Part shown: one piece after another, positions 1 to 8,778 of the stretch
How positions within the stretch are numbered: position 1 is the stretch's first letter
How the letters are laid out: every line of letters starts with the position of its first letter
Source of the DNA: Bacteroidota bacterium
Lineage (GTDB): Bacteria > Bacteroidota > Bacteroidia > Bacteroidales > CAIWKO01
Reading direction: 5' to 3'
Assembly (NCBI GenBank): GCA_037133915.1
Contig: JBAXND010000013.1
Coordinates: 27,614 to 91,613, forward strand
DNA length: 64,000 bases
Program-made: the position numbers and the translations under genes
The notes under the pieces: generated by a model
Database searches by the model: none
Seen by the model: only the letters and a program-made list of their open reading frames with translations
Told to the model about the DNA's origin: nothing

Positions 1-1
1 G

Positions 2-1993
2 AGGGAAACCAATTTATCTTTTGACACAGTAAAATTTAATTCGGATGCATATTTTTCCGGCCCATTAAGTTTCAATCATCTGTTGCTGGCTGCCGGTAGT
101 ACCAATACCTTTACAAGTGCCTACACCGATACTATCTGGAACACATGGTCGCTGCCATCGTCAAACGGCAACCAGATTATTTTGAAATCAAGTGATTCCG
201 GAAGTATAGCTGGCATTTACAAGCCTCATCACTGTGCTGTGGCCGACTGGCTTCAGGTATATGATATTGAAGTAATGGGAGGTGCCACCTTTTATGCAGG
301 GGTACCTGCGCACAGCTATCTCCGCAACAGCCCCGGCTGGGTGCTGGATACGCTGGATTCACCCTGGGTTGGGAACAGCAGTGACTGGAATACGTCGGAT
401 AACTGGGATCTGAATGGGACAATCCCCAACATCACAACCAATGTCCGGCTTACCAGCTGCGGATTGCACGATGCCGTTATCTCTAACGCAGGCGCGTATT
501 GCGATACACTGATTCTGGATCCGGGAACAAGCCTGACTATATTAGGAAGCAATACCCTGGATGTATATGGCGACTGGGTAGCAAACGGCTCATTTACCTG
601 CAATACCAGTACGGTAAACTTTAAAGGAAACAGTACGCTTTATGGCTCTTATCCGCTGCAATTCTACAATGTTGGTGTTGACGCAGGAAGCAGACTCGCA
701 CTGAATACCGGTTATGGAATTAAAATTGGTGGCGACTTTTTAAATGGTGGAAAATTCAGTCCGAATGAAGGAAAAATCACGTTTAACGGCAACGGGCAGC
801 AAGAAATCCGGATGAACGGTGACAGCCTGTACGATGTGGAATTCAGCAATACGAGGCAAGGCGCAGGTTTTGATGACTTCATTCTCTACGATGATGTCAG
901 TGTAACTCATGATGCCACTCTTAACACGGGAGTTATACAAAGCGCGTCAGGTGCAGATTTTATAATTACTGACGGTGCTTTATGCAACGAAGGCAGCAAT
1001 CTGAGCTACATTGACGGTCGTGTAATTAAGCATGGAACATCGGCATTTATCTTCCCAACGGGCGACAGCGCCATATGGGCGCCGGCGGGAATCGCAGCAC
1101 CGGCATCATCATCAGAAATTTCAGCTCAGTATTTCTTTGCACTTCCACCCGACACAGGCCTGTTGCACATGAATACCGGCATGATTGGCGTAAGCAACAA
1201 CGAATGGTGGAATCTGGAAAGCGATAATGCTTATCCCAATGTTACGCTGTACTGGAAGAATGGCCCACGCAGCGGTATCAGCAGCACAGCAGGACTTGAG
1301 TTCGGGCACCTTGAAGATATTTCGGGCAGCAACAAATGGACGGCTCGGACCGGAGTCATTTCCGGGACTTCAGATAACGGTAGCATTAGCAGTATGGGTA
1401 TGCTTTCATATAGCCCAATGACCTTCGGCAAAGGATTGAGCAATCCGCTACCCGTAAACCTGATCTCTTTTGATGCGAGCTGTGTGAATGGTATGACATG
1501 GCTTAGGTGGAGCACAGCTTCTGAAAATAACAGCAATCATTTTATTGTTGAGCGCAGCACAGATATTTTGCAGTGGAAGGAGATTGCATCAATAAATGCG
1601 GCGGGCAACAGTAATGAAAGGCGAAATTATGAATTTACTGATGATGAACCTCTGAATGAAATCAATTACTATCAGTTGAAGCAAGTTGACTATGATGGTG
1701 CCGCCACATTGTACGGGCCGGTAAGCGTACATTGCAGGACTGAAGGAACATTGGTAAATGTGTATCCGAATCCGTTCAGCGGAATAATTAACATTGAATA
1801 CCTGAGCGATACACCCGAAGGATTTACGGTTGTGGTACTTGATGTTACCGGTCGCGAAGTGTACAGAACTGAAATGATTGCAGGCATACATCAAAATTTC
1901 ACAATTGACCTGAGCAATCTTACGCTCGGCATCTATTATCTGGATCTTAAAACAGCAAATAATAGCAGGTATTTGAAAATTGTGAGAGAATAA
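2..1993 (+). CDS. Large T9SS-sorted surface protein, 5' end outside the window
   Basis: The reading frame is open from base 2, so the N-terminus and signal peptide lie upstream of the window. The visible part is rich in Gly, Asn, Ser and Thr, with beta-strand repeats of the kind seen in secreted adhesins, including a segment with W-N-T-S-D-N-W spacing around 360-410. The last 80 residues form a T9SS type A sorting domain that begins near VYPNPFSG (about 1758) and ends in a basic KIVRE tail. The region before it (about 1435-1740) closely resembles the same region of the protein at 10514-13054, including NPLPV and WxTASE motifs, so the two are paralogues. A secreted, surface-attached or released protein is expected; no enzymatic motif was recognised. 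Confidence 0.85.
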   Translation, partial: RETNLSFDTVKFNSDAYFSGPLSFNHLLLAAGSTNTFTSAYTDTIWNTWSLPSSNGNQIILKSSDSGSIAGIYKPHHCAVADWLQVYDIEVMGGATFYAGVPAHSYLRNSPGWVLDTLDSPWVGNSSDWNTSDNWDLNGTIPNITTNVRLTSCGLHDAVISNAGAYCDTLILDPGTSLTILGSNTLDVYGDWVANGSFTCNTSTVNFKGNSTLYGSYPLQFYNVGVDAGSRLALNTGYGIKIGGDFLNGGKFSPNEGKITFNGNGQQEIRMNGDSLYDVEFSNTRQGAGFDDFILYDDVSVTHDATLNTGVIQSASGADFIITDGALCNEGSNLSYIDGRVIKHGTSAFIFPTGDSAIWAPAGIAAPASSSEISAQYFFALPPDTGLLHMNTGMIGVSNNEWWNLESDNAYPNVTLYWKNGPRSGISSTAGLEFGHLEDISGSNKWTARTGVISGTSDNGSISSMGMLSYSPMTFGKGLSNPLPVNLISFDASCVNGMTWLRWSTASENNSNHFIVERSTDILQWKEIASINAAGNSNERRNYEFTDDEPLNEINYYQLKQVDYDGAATLYGPVSVHCRTEGTLVNVYPNPFSGIINIEYLSDTPEGFTVVVLDVTGREVYRTEMIAGIHQNFTIDLSNLTLGIYYLDLKTANNSRYLKIVRE

Positions 1994-2017
1994 TTCCGAA
2001 TCTCACATTTATCTGAT

Positions 2018-2047
2018 AGAGGCTGCCAAATGGCGGCCTCTGTTTTT
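2018..2047 (+). terminator. Rho-independent terminator
   Basis: The arms AGAGGC and GCCTCT enclose a further GCC/GGC pair around an AAAT loop, followed by TGTTTTTATT. It lies 25 bases after the stop codon of the first gene. Confidence 0.85.
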
Positions 2048-2058
2048 ATTATTATCAT

Positions 2059-2152
2059 CCAAATTTGGGATAGTTTTTTCCTATATAGAGAGTATTACAC
2101 TAAAGATAAATTCATTAATAAATTGTAATTAAATTGAATACGATATTGGCAC
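2059..2152 (+). promoter_or_regulatory. CCAAATTTGG dyad and TTGGCAC element upstream of the 2193 gene
   Basis: A perfect 10-bp palindrome CCAAATTTGG (2059-2068) is followed about 85 bases later by TTGGCAC (2146-2152). The pair recurs upstream of the genes at 5105 and 6169. TTGGCAC matches the -24 half of a sigma-54 promoter; at the -12 position only the G is present (ATGA rather than TTGC). No TAnnTTTG element is visible here, so this may be the real promoter. The assignment is an inference. Confidence 0.35.
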
Positions 2153-2192
2153 AATCAATGATAATTATAATTAACACCTAAATCTATTTATC

Positions 2193-4814
2193 ATGAATAA
2201 AACACACACAATCCGTAGAAATTCATTTCCTAAAAGGAAAAATTTCTTCATTTCGGCCATGCTTCTGGCGTTGTGCCTGTTCAGTCTAAATACCAAGGCC
2301 CTAAATCTTTTCTGGGTAGGAGGCTCCGGAAACTGGAATGACCCTGCTCATTGGGATATCGTGTCGGGAGGCTCCGGTGGGTACGCAGTGCCATCATCAC
2401 CCGACAACGTGTATTTTGATGTCAACAGTTTCAGTGCTTCCGGACAAACAGTTACTATTAATCAGTTTTCCAATTGCAATGACTTCATCTGGACATCAGG
2501 GCAAAGCCCGGTGCTGGAAGGAACCTTAAGTATTGTCATCAATGGCTCGATAGTACTTGAATCCGGGATGATATGGAATTTCACAGGGCCATTATACTTA
2601 AACGATAAACAGACCGGAGTAAATACCGTAACGACAAATGGAGTTTCCATATCCGGACCAATATATTTCGGTATCATGGGAAACAACGGTCTGGGATGGA
2701 TGTTACTTGATGATTTGACTTGTACCAATCTGGTCAATGTATATTCTTCCGTTCTAAACACAAACAATAAAAATGTGACCTGTCAGAACTTTGTTGCCGG
2801 AACAGGATACACACAGGGCGGATTATATCTTGGGAATTCAACGGTTACAATTACCGGATATTATTGCAACCTTGGCTATGGTTTCGTTACCGATGCCGGT
2901 TCGGCTACGGTAAAGTTCACTTCAAGCTTCTACACGTCCCTCAATATCGAGAATCCAATTGCATCCGGCTTCAGCGTTGGCAAAGTTGAATGGACCAGTG
3001 GCTCAGGAGGCGGTCTATTAAAGAACAACACCGGTACAATCGTAACTTTTAACGAAGTGTTTTTCGCAGGAAATGGGTACATCTACGGTGACAATATCTA
3101 CAACACAAGTCTTACCTTTTCAGCCGGGAAATGGTATTCTCTTGAGTCTTACAAAACACAAACCATTGGTCCCGCCGGGACATTTACAGCAAACGGTGAT
3201 GCTCAGAATCCGATTACAATATCGTCATCATCGGATAAAGCCTATTTCAGCAAGGCCAGCGGCACTGTTACAGTAAACTATGTAACAATTAAGAACAATG
3301 CCGCCAATGGCGGGGCGGAATTTTATGCGCATAGTTCCTGGGATTATGGAAATGTATCCGGTTGGATCTTCGATCAGCCAGTTGCTGTCAATCTCACACT
3401 CGTCAGCGCAATTGCCTGTTACGGCGGAAATGCAACGGTTGAAGCTGCTGCCACAGGCGGCAACGGCGTTTACACTTATTCAATCGATGGAATTGCTGCA
3501 CCAACAAATATTTTCACAACTTCGGCCGGATTTCATTCTGTCATCGTAACCGACGGAAACGGATTAACAGCTTCTGCCACTATCAACATAAACCAGAACG
3601 ATGCTGTTGGATTAACATTAACTGAAACTTCTGCAATAGCCTGTCATGGCGGAACAGCAACAGTTACTGCCACAGCAACAGGCGGCAACGGTATGTACAC
3701 TTATACAATTGATGGTATCGCAGCATCAACAAACATCTTCACAGTAACTGCAGGTGTACATACGGTGGTTGTAACCGATGGAAACGGATGCTCTGCAACC
3801 GCCGCAATCACAATAAACCAGCCGGTTGAACTGTCAGTATCCGCGGTAGTGAGTGGCAGCACAGCCACTGTAAATGCATCCGGCAGTATGCCACCCTATG
3901 CATACAGCATAGACGGCGTAATCTGGGTTAACAGCAATTCGTTTACACTGTCGCCGGGCACCTATATATTATGTGCGAAAGATGCTTGCGGGAATACCAA
4001 AACAGCAAGTGTAACTATTGTGCCGCAAACATCATTGGCTGTTACAATTGCTGCTTTAGCACCATTTACGCAATATCCTACCTGTGCCTTTGTTAACGGT
4101 GGCTATCCCAATATCGTCTCCGGCCTTGTGAATTCCGTACAATTCTTTCCAACGGTTTCCGGTACAACTAACGGGCTTACCTATTCATGGTATCCGGCAA
4201 CGGGTTTGAATAATCCAACTATTGCTAATCCCGTTTTCACTCCGGTAATTGCACAAGGCGGTTGCGGCATATACGGGTTCACACTGATTGTCAGAAACTC
4301 ATATGGAGATGAGGCCACAGCAACCGTTGATGTGAATGTAATCAATCCGCAAACGCCGGGTACAAAGCCGGGCACTAAGTATACAATATGTCATCGTGAA
4401 GGAGGTGCAAACCCGGATATCAGTATAAGCGTAAACGCGCTGCCGGCCCATTTTTCAAATCATCTGGATTGTCTGGGCTCATGCAACTTCTCCTGTATTT
4501 CTAACAGAGAATTGGAGGCAGCTGCAGAGAACAACAACAAAACCATAGAAAATGCCGTAATAGAAAATACCCCCAACCCTTTCAACGGTAAAACCAATAT
4601 AACCTTCAGACTTCCTTATGCAAACCATGTGAAGATAGATGTGTATGATATAACCGGGAAGCGCGTCAGCACAATGTTTGATGGAGAATCAACTGGCGGA
4701 CAGGTATACACGACAATCTTTGACGGCAGCACCCTTCCTTCAGGAATATACATCTACAGAATGACAACAAACGAGGAAGTGTTCACAGGAAAGATGATTC
4801 TGCAAAAAGATTAG
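2193..4814 (+). CDS. T9SS-sorted adhesin-like protein with SprB-type repeats
   Basis: This 873-residue protein starts with a basic N-terminus and a hydrophobic signal segment (residues about 18-36). The first 390 residues are beta-rich repeats beginning with FWVGGSGNWND. Residues 397-471 and 472-546 are near-identical 75-residue SprB-like repeats (pattern AxxGGNGxYTYxIDG), and a divergent third copy runs to about 615. A PKD/Ig-like domain follows. Residues about 790-873 are a T9SS sorting domain starting at NTPNPFNGK and ending in FTGKMILQKD. SprB repeats are known from the gliding adhesin SprB of Flavobacterium; this protein is much shorter and need not work in gliding. It is expected on the cell surface or in the medium. 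Confidence 0.88.
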   Translation: MNKTHTIRRNSFPKRKNFFISAMLLALCLFSLNTKALNLFWVGGSGNWNDPAHWDIVSGGSGGYAVPSSPDNVYFDVNSFSASGQTVTINQFSNCNDFIWTSGQSPVLEGTLSIVINGSIVLESGMIWNFTGPLYLNDKQTGVNTVTTNGVSISGPIYFGIMGNNGLGWMLLDDLTCTNLVNVYSSVLNTNNKNVTCQNFVAGTGYTQGGLYLGNSTVTITGYYCNLGYGFVTDAGSATVKFTSSFYTSLNIENPIASGFSVGKVEWTSGSGGGLLKNNTGTIVTFNEVFFAGNGYIYGDNIYNTSLTFSAGKWYSLESYKTQTIGPAGTFTANGDAQNPITISSSSDKAYFSKASGTVTVNYVTIKNNAANGGAEFYAHSSWDYGNVSGWIFDQPVAVNLTLVSAIACYGGNATVEAAATGGNGVYTYSIDGIAAPTNIFTTSAGFHSVIVTDGNGLTASATININQNDAVGLTLTETSAIACHGGTATVTATATGGNGMYTYTIDGIAASTNIFTVTAGVHTVVVTDGNGCSATAAITINQPVELSVSAVVSGSTATVNASGSMPPYAYSIDGVIWVNSNSFTLSPGTYILCAKDACGNTKTASVTIVPQTSLAVTIAALAPFTQYPTCAFVNGGYPNIVSGLVNSVQFFPTVSGTTNGLTYSWYPATGLNNPTIANPVFTPVIAQGGCGIYGFTLIVRNSYGDEATATVDVNVINPQTPGTKPGTKYTICHREGGANPDISISVNALPAHFSNHLDCLGSCNFSCISNRELEAAAENNNKTIENAVIENTPNPFNGKTNITFRLPYANHVKIDVYDITGKRVSTMFDGESTGGQVYTTIFDGSTLPSGIYIYRMTTNEEVFTGKMILQKD
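3381..3830 (+). repeat. Tandem 225-bp intragenic duplication
   Basis: Two copies of a 225-bp unit (75 codons) lie head to tail inside the 2193 gene. Matching positions are offset by exactly 225 bases, for example the GCA codon at 3408 and at 3633. The copies differ at many third positions, so the duplication is not very recent. Confidence 0.8.
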
Positions 4815-4840
4815 TATTAAAGGCGTTCTTTAAAGCCGGT

Positions 4841-4873
4841 AAAAGAGGCGGCGCAGAAAACCGCCTCTTTTTT
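4841..4873 (+). terminator. Rho-independent terminator
   Basis: AAAAGAGGCGG and CCGCCTCTTTT pair around a 9-base loop and run into TTTTTT, 27 bases after the stop of the 2193 gene. Confidence 0.85.
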
Positions 4874-4928
4874 AGGATATACGGTAAGATATCAATGCTC
4901 ACCTAAACTCCAGACAGCTCTAAAATGT

Positions 4929-5061
4929 CCTAAATTTGGAAACAAGAATCCTATTTTGAATATTTTTTATAATATATTATTTCTTTACAATCTGTATTTT
5001 AATACTTTAAATATTTGGCACGAAGAATGTAATGATTTCATTGTTATCAGGTATAATTTTG
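4929..5061 (+). promoter_or_regulatory. Regulatory region of the small 5105 gene
   Basis: CCTAAATTTGG (4929-4939) and TTGGCACG (5015-5022) repeat the arrangement seen upstream of 2193, here with about 83 bases between the dyad centre and the GG of TTGGCAC. A separate TAATTTTG (5054-5061) fits the Bacteroidota -7 element, but no clear TTTG lies 19-21 bases before it. Either could be the promoter. Confidence 0.4.
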
Positions 5062-5104
5062 GTCACAAGCAGAACAAAAACAGTAAATCAAAAAAGCAGT
5101 AATC

Positions 5105-5308
5105 ATGGAAACGCAGATCTTTACAACATTTGAAACAAAGGAAGGAGAGGTAATTGTAGCAAAATCATCTATTGCCCTGATTGAAGAATTGCACACCAAC
5201 AATTACCGCATTACCTTAAAAGAAAAGCGACCTGATGGTCAACAAATCTCGTTCCTTACAGAGATCAGCCATTATGTGTTAGTTACCAGGCTGATTGGAG
5301 CGTGTTGA
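5105..5308 (+). CDS. Small hypothetical protein, possibly of FlbD/LytTR-like fold
   Basis: It encodes 67 residues with no signal peptide or membrane segment. The pattern of alternating hydrophobic residues (EVIVAKSSIALIEEL, then YRITL, then a second strand pair ending in a helix) resembles the short beta-rich proteins of the FlbD type and the start of LytTR domains, but I have no specific family match. It stands alone, with its own upstream elements and a long hairpin directly after the stop, which argues that it is a real transcript. The function is unknown. Confidence 0.55.
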   Translation: METQIFTTFETKEGEVIVAKSSIALIEELHTNNYRITLKEKRPDGQQISFLTEISHYVLVTRLIGAC

Positions 5309-5317
5309 TTCCTGCCA

Positions 5318-5388
5318 GAGCTCATCCCCGATTCCGGCATAAAAAAAATAATACTTTAACCGCCGTCGGAATTGGGGATGACTCTTTT
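5318..5388 (+). terminator. Long imperfect hairpin with T-run
   Basis: The arms 5318-5338 and 5362-5384 pair over GAG, TCATCCCC, ATTCCG and GC with one bulge and a G-T pair, around an A-rich loop of about 23 bases. TTTT follows. It is longer than the other terminators in the window. Confidence 0.6.
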
Positions 5389-5427
5389 CAGTGAACAGAT
5401 AACAGTTAAACCGTTTTTAATTATTAA

Positions 5428-5868
5428 TTATTCTGTGATATCTTCGTTCCAGAGAACGGGGTTCTGATCGATGAAATTCTTCATCATCAGCGTAGTTTCT
5501 TCATCATGTAATAGTATAACCTCCACTCCGTGCTGCTGAAGAAACGGAATGTTACCTTCAAAATTCAGCTTCTCTCCTACTACCACCCGCTTGATTTTAA
5601 ATTGTACAATTGTGCCGGAGCACATCATACATGGGCTGAGCGTGGTATATAAAGTCATTCCTTTATAAGAGGCATGGCGGCCTGCATTCTGCAGGCAATC
5701 CATTTCACCGTGCAAGATCGGATTGTCTTTTTGAACCCGCTGGTTGTGGCCGGCTCCAATTACCTTTTCGCCATCAAAGAGAACGGCACCAATAGGAATA
5801 CCACCTTCACTCAGACTTTTCTGCGCCTGTTTCAGCGCCTCAAGATAGATTATACGGTCTGTTGTCAT
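5428..5868 (-). CDS. Cytosine deaminase of the fungal Fcy1 type
   Basis: This is a 146-residue zinc deaminase of the cytidine/deoxycytidylate deaminase superfamily. The zinc site is HGE (H53, E55) plus PCMMC (C80, C83), with N42 in the substrate loop. The whole length follows yeast cytosine deaminase: SEGGIPIG near the start, LYTTLSPC before the zinc cysteines, VVVGEKLNF, and the C-terminal lid FIDQNPVLWNEDI, whose F103, W140 and D143 match the residues that close the yeast active site over cytosine. I therefore infer cytosine to uracil deamination (pyrimidine salvage) rather than tRNA adenosine or guanine deamination. It stands alone on the minus strand; TATCTTTA just upstream (minus strand) is a near-consensus -7 element. 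Confidence 0.82.
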   Translation of the reverse strand: MTTDRIIYLEALKQAQKSLSEGGIPIGAVLFDGEKVIGAGHNQRVQKDNPILHGEMDCLQNAGRHASYKGMTLYTTLSPCMMCSGTIVQFKIKRVVVGEKLNFEGNIPFLQQHGVEVILLHDEETTLMMKNFIDQNPVLWNEDITE

Positions 5869-6168
5869 GTTGCATAATTTGAGATTAAAGATACGGAAAT
5901 CCGGTATTCATAATCTGCAACAAGGAATTTCAACAAGTGCATCAATCAGTTTTCAATCATGACAGGACACTATCTTGCCTATTCGGTGAGTATTATCTAT
6001 AATTCTCATTTCCCATATTGGGATTTACATTCAGTCTAAATATTTTTATCTACCTGATTTACAATTATCATTATTTTGGCACACTTTTATTTTTATCTTT
6101 TTTTTGCATTTTTTTTATTTATGATTTATCTTTGTAAAAAAAAATACGCTTGAAAAAAATCAGAAAAC
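5869..6168. other. Intergenic region between divergent genes
   Basis: This 300-bp AT-rich region holds a CCCATATTGGG dyad (6012-6022), a TTGGCAC (6076-6082) and a consensus promoter for the 6169 protease (6103-6134). No gene was seen. Confidence 0.7.
6103..6134 (+). promoter_or_regulatory. Consensus Bacteroidota promoter of the M4 protease gene
   Basis: TTTG (6103-6106), a 20-base spacer and TATCTTTG (6127-6134) match the -33/-7 consensus TTTG-N19-21-TAnnTTTG. The expected start near 6141 leaves a leader of about 28 bases. Confidence 0.75.
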
Positions 6169-8715
6169 ATGAAACATCATTTACTTGTTGCAGCATTTGC
6201 CGCGGCATTATCGGCCTGCAGCATTTCCGAGGCTCACAGCCAGATGAATTCACCCATTAATCAAAAATCGGCCGGCTCAGGGGATGTATTACAGAATACA
6301 TACTATGCCATCAAAGAAGCCGCACCGTTTCTGCCTGCGGGCCCGGATAGTTGGTTGCGCAAGGAATTGCATGTGTCAGCAGAAATGGGCACAGTTCTTC
6401 TTAACACCACTACCGACCAGCTCGGGTTTATCCATTATCGATACCGCCAAACGTGGAAAGGCATTCCTATTCATGATGCTGTATTTATTGTTCACACAAA
6501 AGATAACACCATCCAATCAGTCAACGGCTGCATCATTACAGAGCCTGAAACGTCGAATATCATTTCAATAACCAACAACGCAGCTCGGGAAAGAGCGCTG
6601 GCATCTGTAAATGCGGCAACGTATATCTGGCAGCTTCCGGCAGAAGAGGCAATGCTGAAAAGTCAACTTGGTGACAGTACCGCATCGTATTTCCCCACAG
6701 GAAATATTGAACTGCTGTTTGTTCTCCGGGACAATACCTTTCATTACACTTACACCTTCGATATCTATGCCCATAAACCTATGAGCAGGCAAGCCGTTTA
6801 TGTTGATGCTCAGAGTGGTGAAATCCTTCAAAGCCTTGATAAAATATCTACAACAAATGCCTCAGCGCAGGCAAAAACAAAATACAGCGGCACGAGAAAC
6901 ATCCATACAATAAAGACTCAGAACGGGTATTTCCTGAGAGATTCCATCCGCGGAAGCGGTATTATAACATTGAACATGAATCATGGGATTTCTTCCGGCA
7001 CTGCAACGGAATTTATAGACAGTGATACTATTTGGGAAAACATCAACCCACAACAAGATGAAGCTGCCACCGATGCGCACTGGGGCGCCGAAATGACATA
7101 TGATTATTTTTTATCAGAATTCGGTCGAAAAAGCCTTGATGCAAGCCAGTGCCCCATATTTAGCTATGTTCATTTCAGTACTGATTATTCGAACGCTTTT
7201 TGGGACGGGCACCGAGTATGCTACGGCGACGGCCTTTCACCGTTAACCGCTTTCACAAGCCTTGATATTTGCGGCCACGAATTAACCCATGGCGTAGAAA
7301 CTTACACTGCCAATTTTGACTATTATGGAGAATCGGGGGCGCTTGCTGAAGGCTTTAGCGATATCTTCGGCACGGCCATCGAGTTTTACGCCAAAGCACC
7401 CACCCAGCACGGAAACTGGCTGATAGGTGAAGATGCAGGGATAACAATCCGAAACATTTCCAATCCGAAAAGTATGCATTGCCCGGACACCTATAAAGGT
7501 CATTACTGGGATGCGGCACAGCAGGTACACAAGAACAGCACCGTACTCAGCCATTGGTTCTATATGCTTTGTGCAGGCGACTCAGGAATCAATGAGTCCG
7601 GCAACAGCTTTTCAATAACCGGCATAGGAATGGAAAAAGCTGCGGCTATAGCATACCGCACCATGACTGTTTACCTGATTCATTCATCGGGCTACAGTGA
7701 TGCCCGCTATTATTCAATTCTGGCGGCCAATGAACTCTATGGCAGCTGCAGTAACGAAGTAAAAGAAACTACGAATGCGTGGAATGCTGCCGGTGTAGGC
7801 GATACCTATATAAGTGGCGTAACAGCGGATTTTGTGGCACAGCAGTCGCATTATTGCACGCCTCCTGCGATTATTTCCTTTACAAACTATTCAGTAAATG
7901 CGAGCAGCTTCACCTGGATTTTCGGAGATGGCTCAACCTCGAACCTGGTCAATCCTACCACGAGTTATGCTCAGCCGGGAAGTTATACCGTAACACTCAT
8001 TGCTGACGGCGGCGGATGCGGGTCAGACACATTATCCGTGATGAATTGCATCAGCATTTATGGTTCCAATGCCAGCGAGTCGCTGATGCCACAAAGTGGG
8101 GTCAGTCAGGCTCTCACATGTTGTCAGGGCACATTATACGACAGCGGAGGACAGGGCAATTACCAGGATTTCACCAATGGCTCTGTGACCATTGCGCCGA
8201 CCCAAGCAACTTCTGTTCTGTTAACCTTCACTCTTTTTGATTTTGCGGACACCAATGATGTTTTGTTTATTTATGACGGACCCAACACAGCCAGTCCCTT
8301 AATCGGAAAATATACAGGAAATTCGCTGACCGCCACAACAATTCAATCAAGCGGAAGTACCATAACGCTTCGACAGAGAACCAATGAAAGGAATAGTAGT
8401 GCCGGCTTTAAAATGAATTGGCAATGCAATCAGGCAACAGGAACTGCTGAGCCTAAAGCGTCCATTCAGCAGCTTTCATTTTACCCGAATCCGGCAACAG
8501 ACGTGTTGAATATCGTGATTGCGACAAAAGCCGGAGAATCATTCAGCGCTTCAATAATTGATATCACCGGCAAAGAAGTGGAACACAGAACAGAAACGGC
8601 AAACGGAAGTTCGTCGCATTTTGTTTTTGATATTTCCGATCTAAATCCAGGAGTGTATTTTGTGGAATCCCAAAGCTCGGGGGAACGGGAAGTAAAAAAA
8701 CTGATAAAAAAATAA
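6169..8715 (+). CDS. Thermolysin-like M4 metallopeptidase with PKD, CUB-like and T9SS domains
   Basis: This is an 848-residue secreted zinc protease. A signal peptide (residues 1-25) is followed by an FTP/PepSY-type propeptide (about 40-225). The M4 catalytic domain carries HELTH (H370, E371, H374) and the third zinc ligand E394 in GALAEGFSD; the 24-residue spacing equals that of thermolysin. VHKNS (H454) fits the position of thermolysin H231. After the catalytic domain come a PKD domain (about 555-620, with TWIFGDGSTS), a CUB-like domain (about 630-755, with DVLFIYDGP) and a T9SS sorting domain starting at FYPNPATDV. It probably degrades extracellular protein. A strong terminator follows and a consensus promoter precedes it, so it is monocistronic. 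Confidence 0.93.
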   Translation: MKHHLLVAAFAAALSACSISEAHSQMNSPINQKSAGSGDVLQNTYYAIKEAAPFLPAGPDSWLRKELHVSAEMGTVLLNTTTDQLGFIHYRYRQTWKGIPIHDAVFIVHTKDNTIQSVNGCIITEPETSNIISITNNAARERALASVNAATYIWQLPAEEAMLKSQLGDSTASYFPTGNIELLFVLRDNTFHYTYTFDIYAHKPMSRQAVYVDAQSGEILQSLDKISTTNASAQAKTKYSGTRNIHTIKTQNGYFLRDSIRGSGIITLNMNHGISSGTATEFIDSDTIWENINPQQDEAATDAHWGAEMTYDYFLSEFGRKSLDASQCPIFSYVHFSTDYSNAFWDGHRVCYGDGLSPLTAFTSLDICGHELTHGVETYTANFDYYGESGALAEGFSDIFGTAIEFYAKAPTQHGNWLIGEDAGITIRNISNPKSMHCPDTYKGHYWDAAQQVHKNSTVLSHWFYMLCAGDSGINESGNSFSITGIGMEKAAAIAYRTMTVYLIHSSGYSDARYYSILAANELYGSCSNEVKETTNAWNAAGVGDTYISGVTADFVAQQSHYCTPPAIISFTNYSVNASSFTWIFGDGSTSNLVNPTTSYAQPGSYTVTLIADGGGCGSDTLSVMNCISIYGSNASESLMPQSGVSQALTCCQGTLYDSGGQGNYQDFTNGSVTIAPTQATSVLLTFTLFDFADTNDVLFIYDGPNTASPLIGKYTGNSLTATTIQSSGSTITLRQRTNERNSSAGFKMNWQCNQATGTAEPKASIQQLSFYPNPATDVLNIVIATKAGESFSASIIDITGKEVEHRTETANGSSSHFVFDISDLNPGVYFVESQSSGEREVKKLIKK

Positions 8716-8731
8716 AAACGACCCAATATAA

Positions 8732-8768
8732 TAGCCGCACCATGAAATCTATGATGCGGCCATTTTTT
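8732..8768. terminator. Bidirectional terminator between convergent genes
   Basis: GCCGCA-CCAT pairs with ATG-A-TGCGGC around GAAATCT and is followed by CATTTTTT. It lies between the convergent stops at 8715 and 8779. Confidence 0.75.
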
Positions 8769-8778
8769 CCTTCACAGA

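Noticed and set aside
6076..6134. Calling the 6169 protease gene a sigma-54 gene outright
   Set aside because: A perfect standard promoter lies 20 bases downstream and the -12 half is absent, so TTGGCAC may be an unrelated site.
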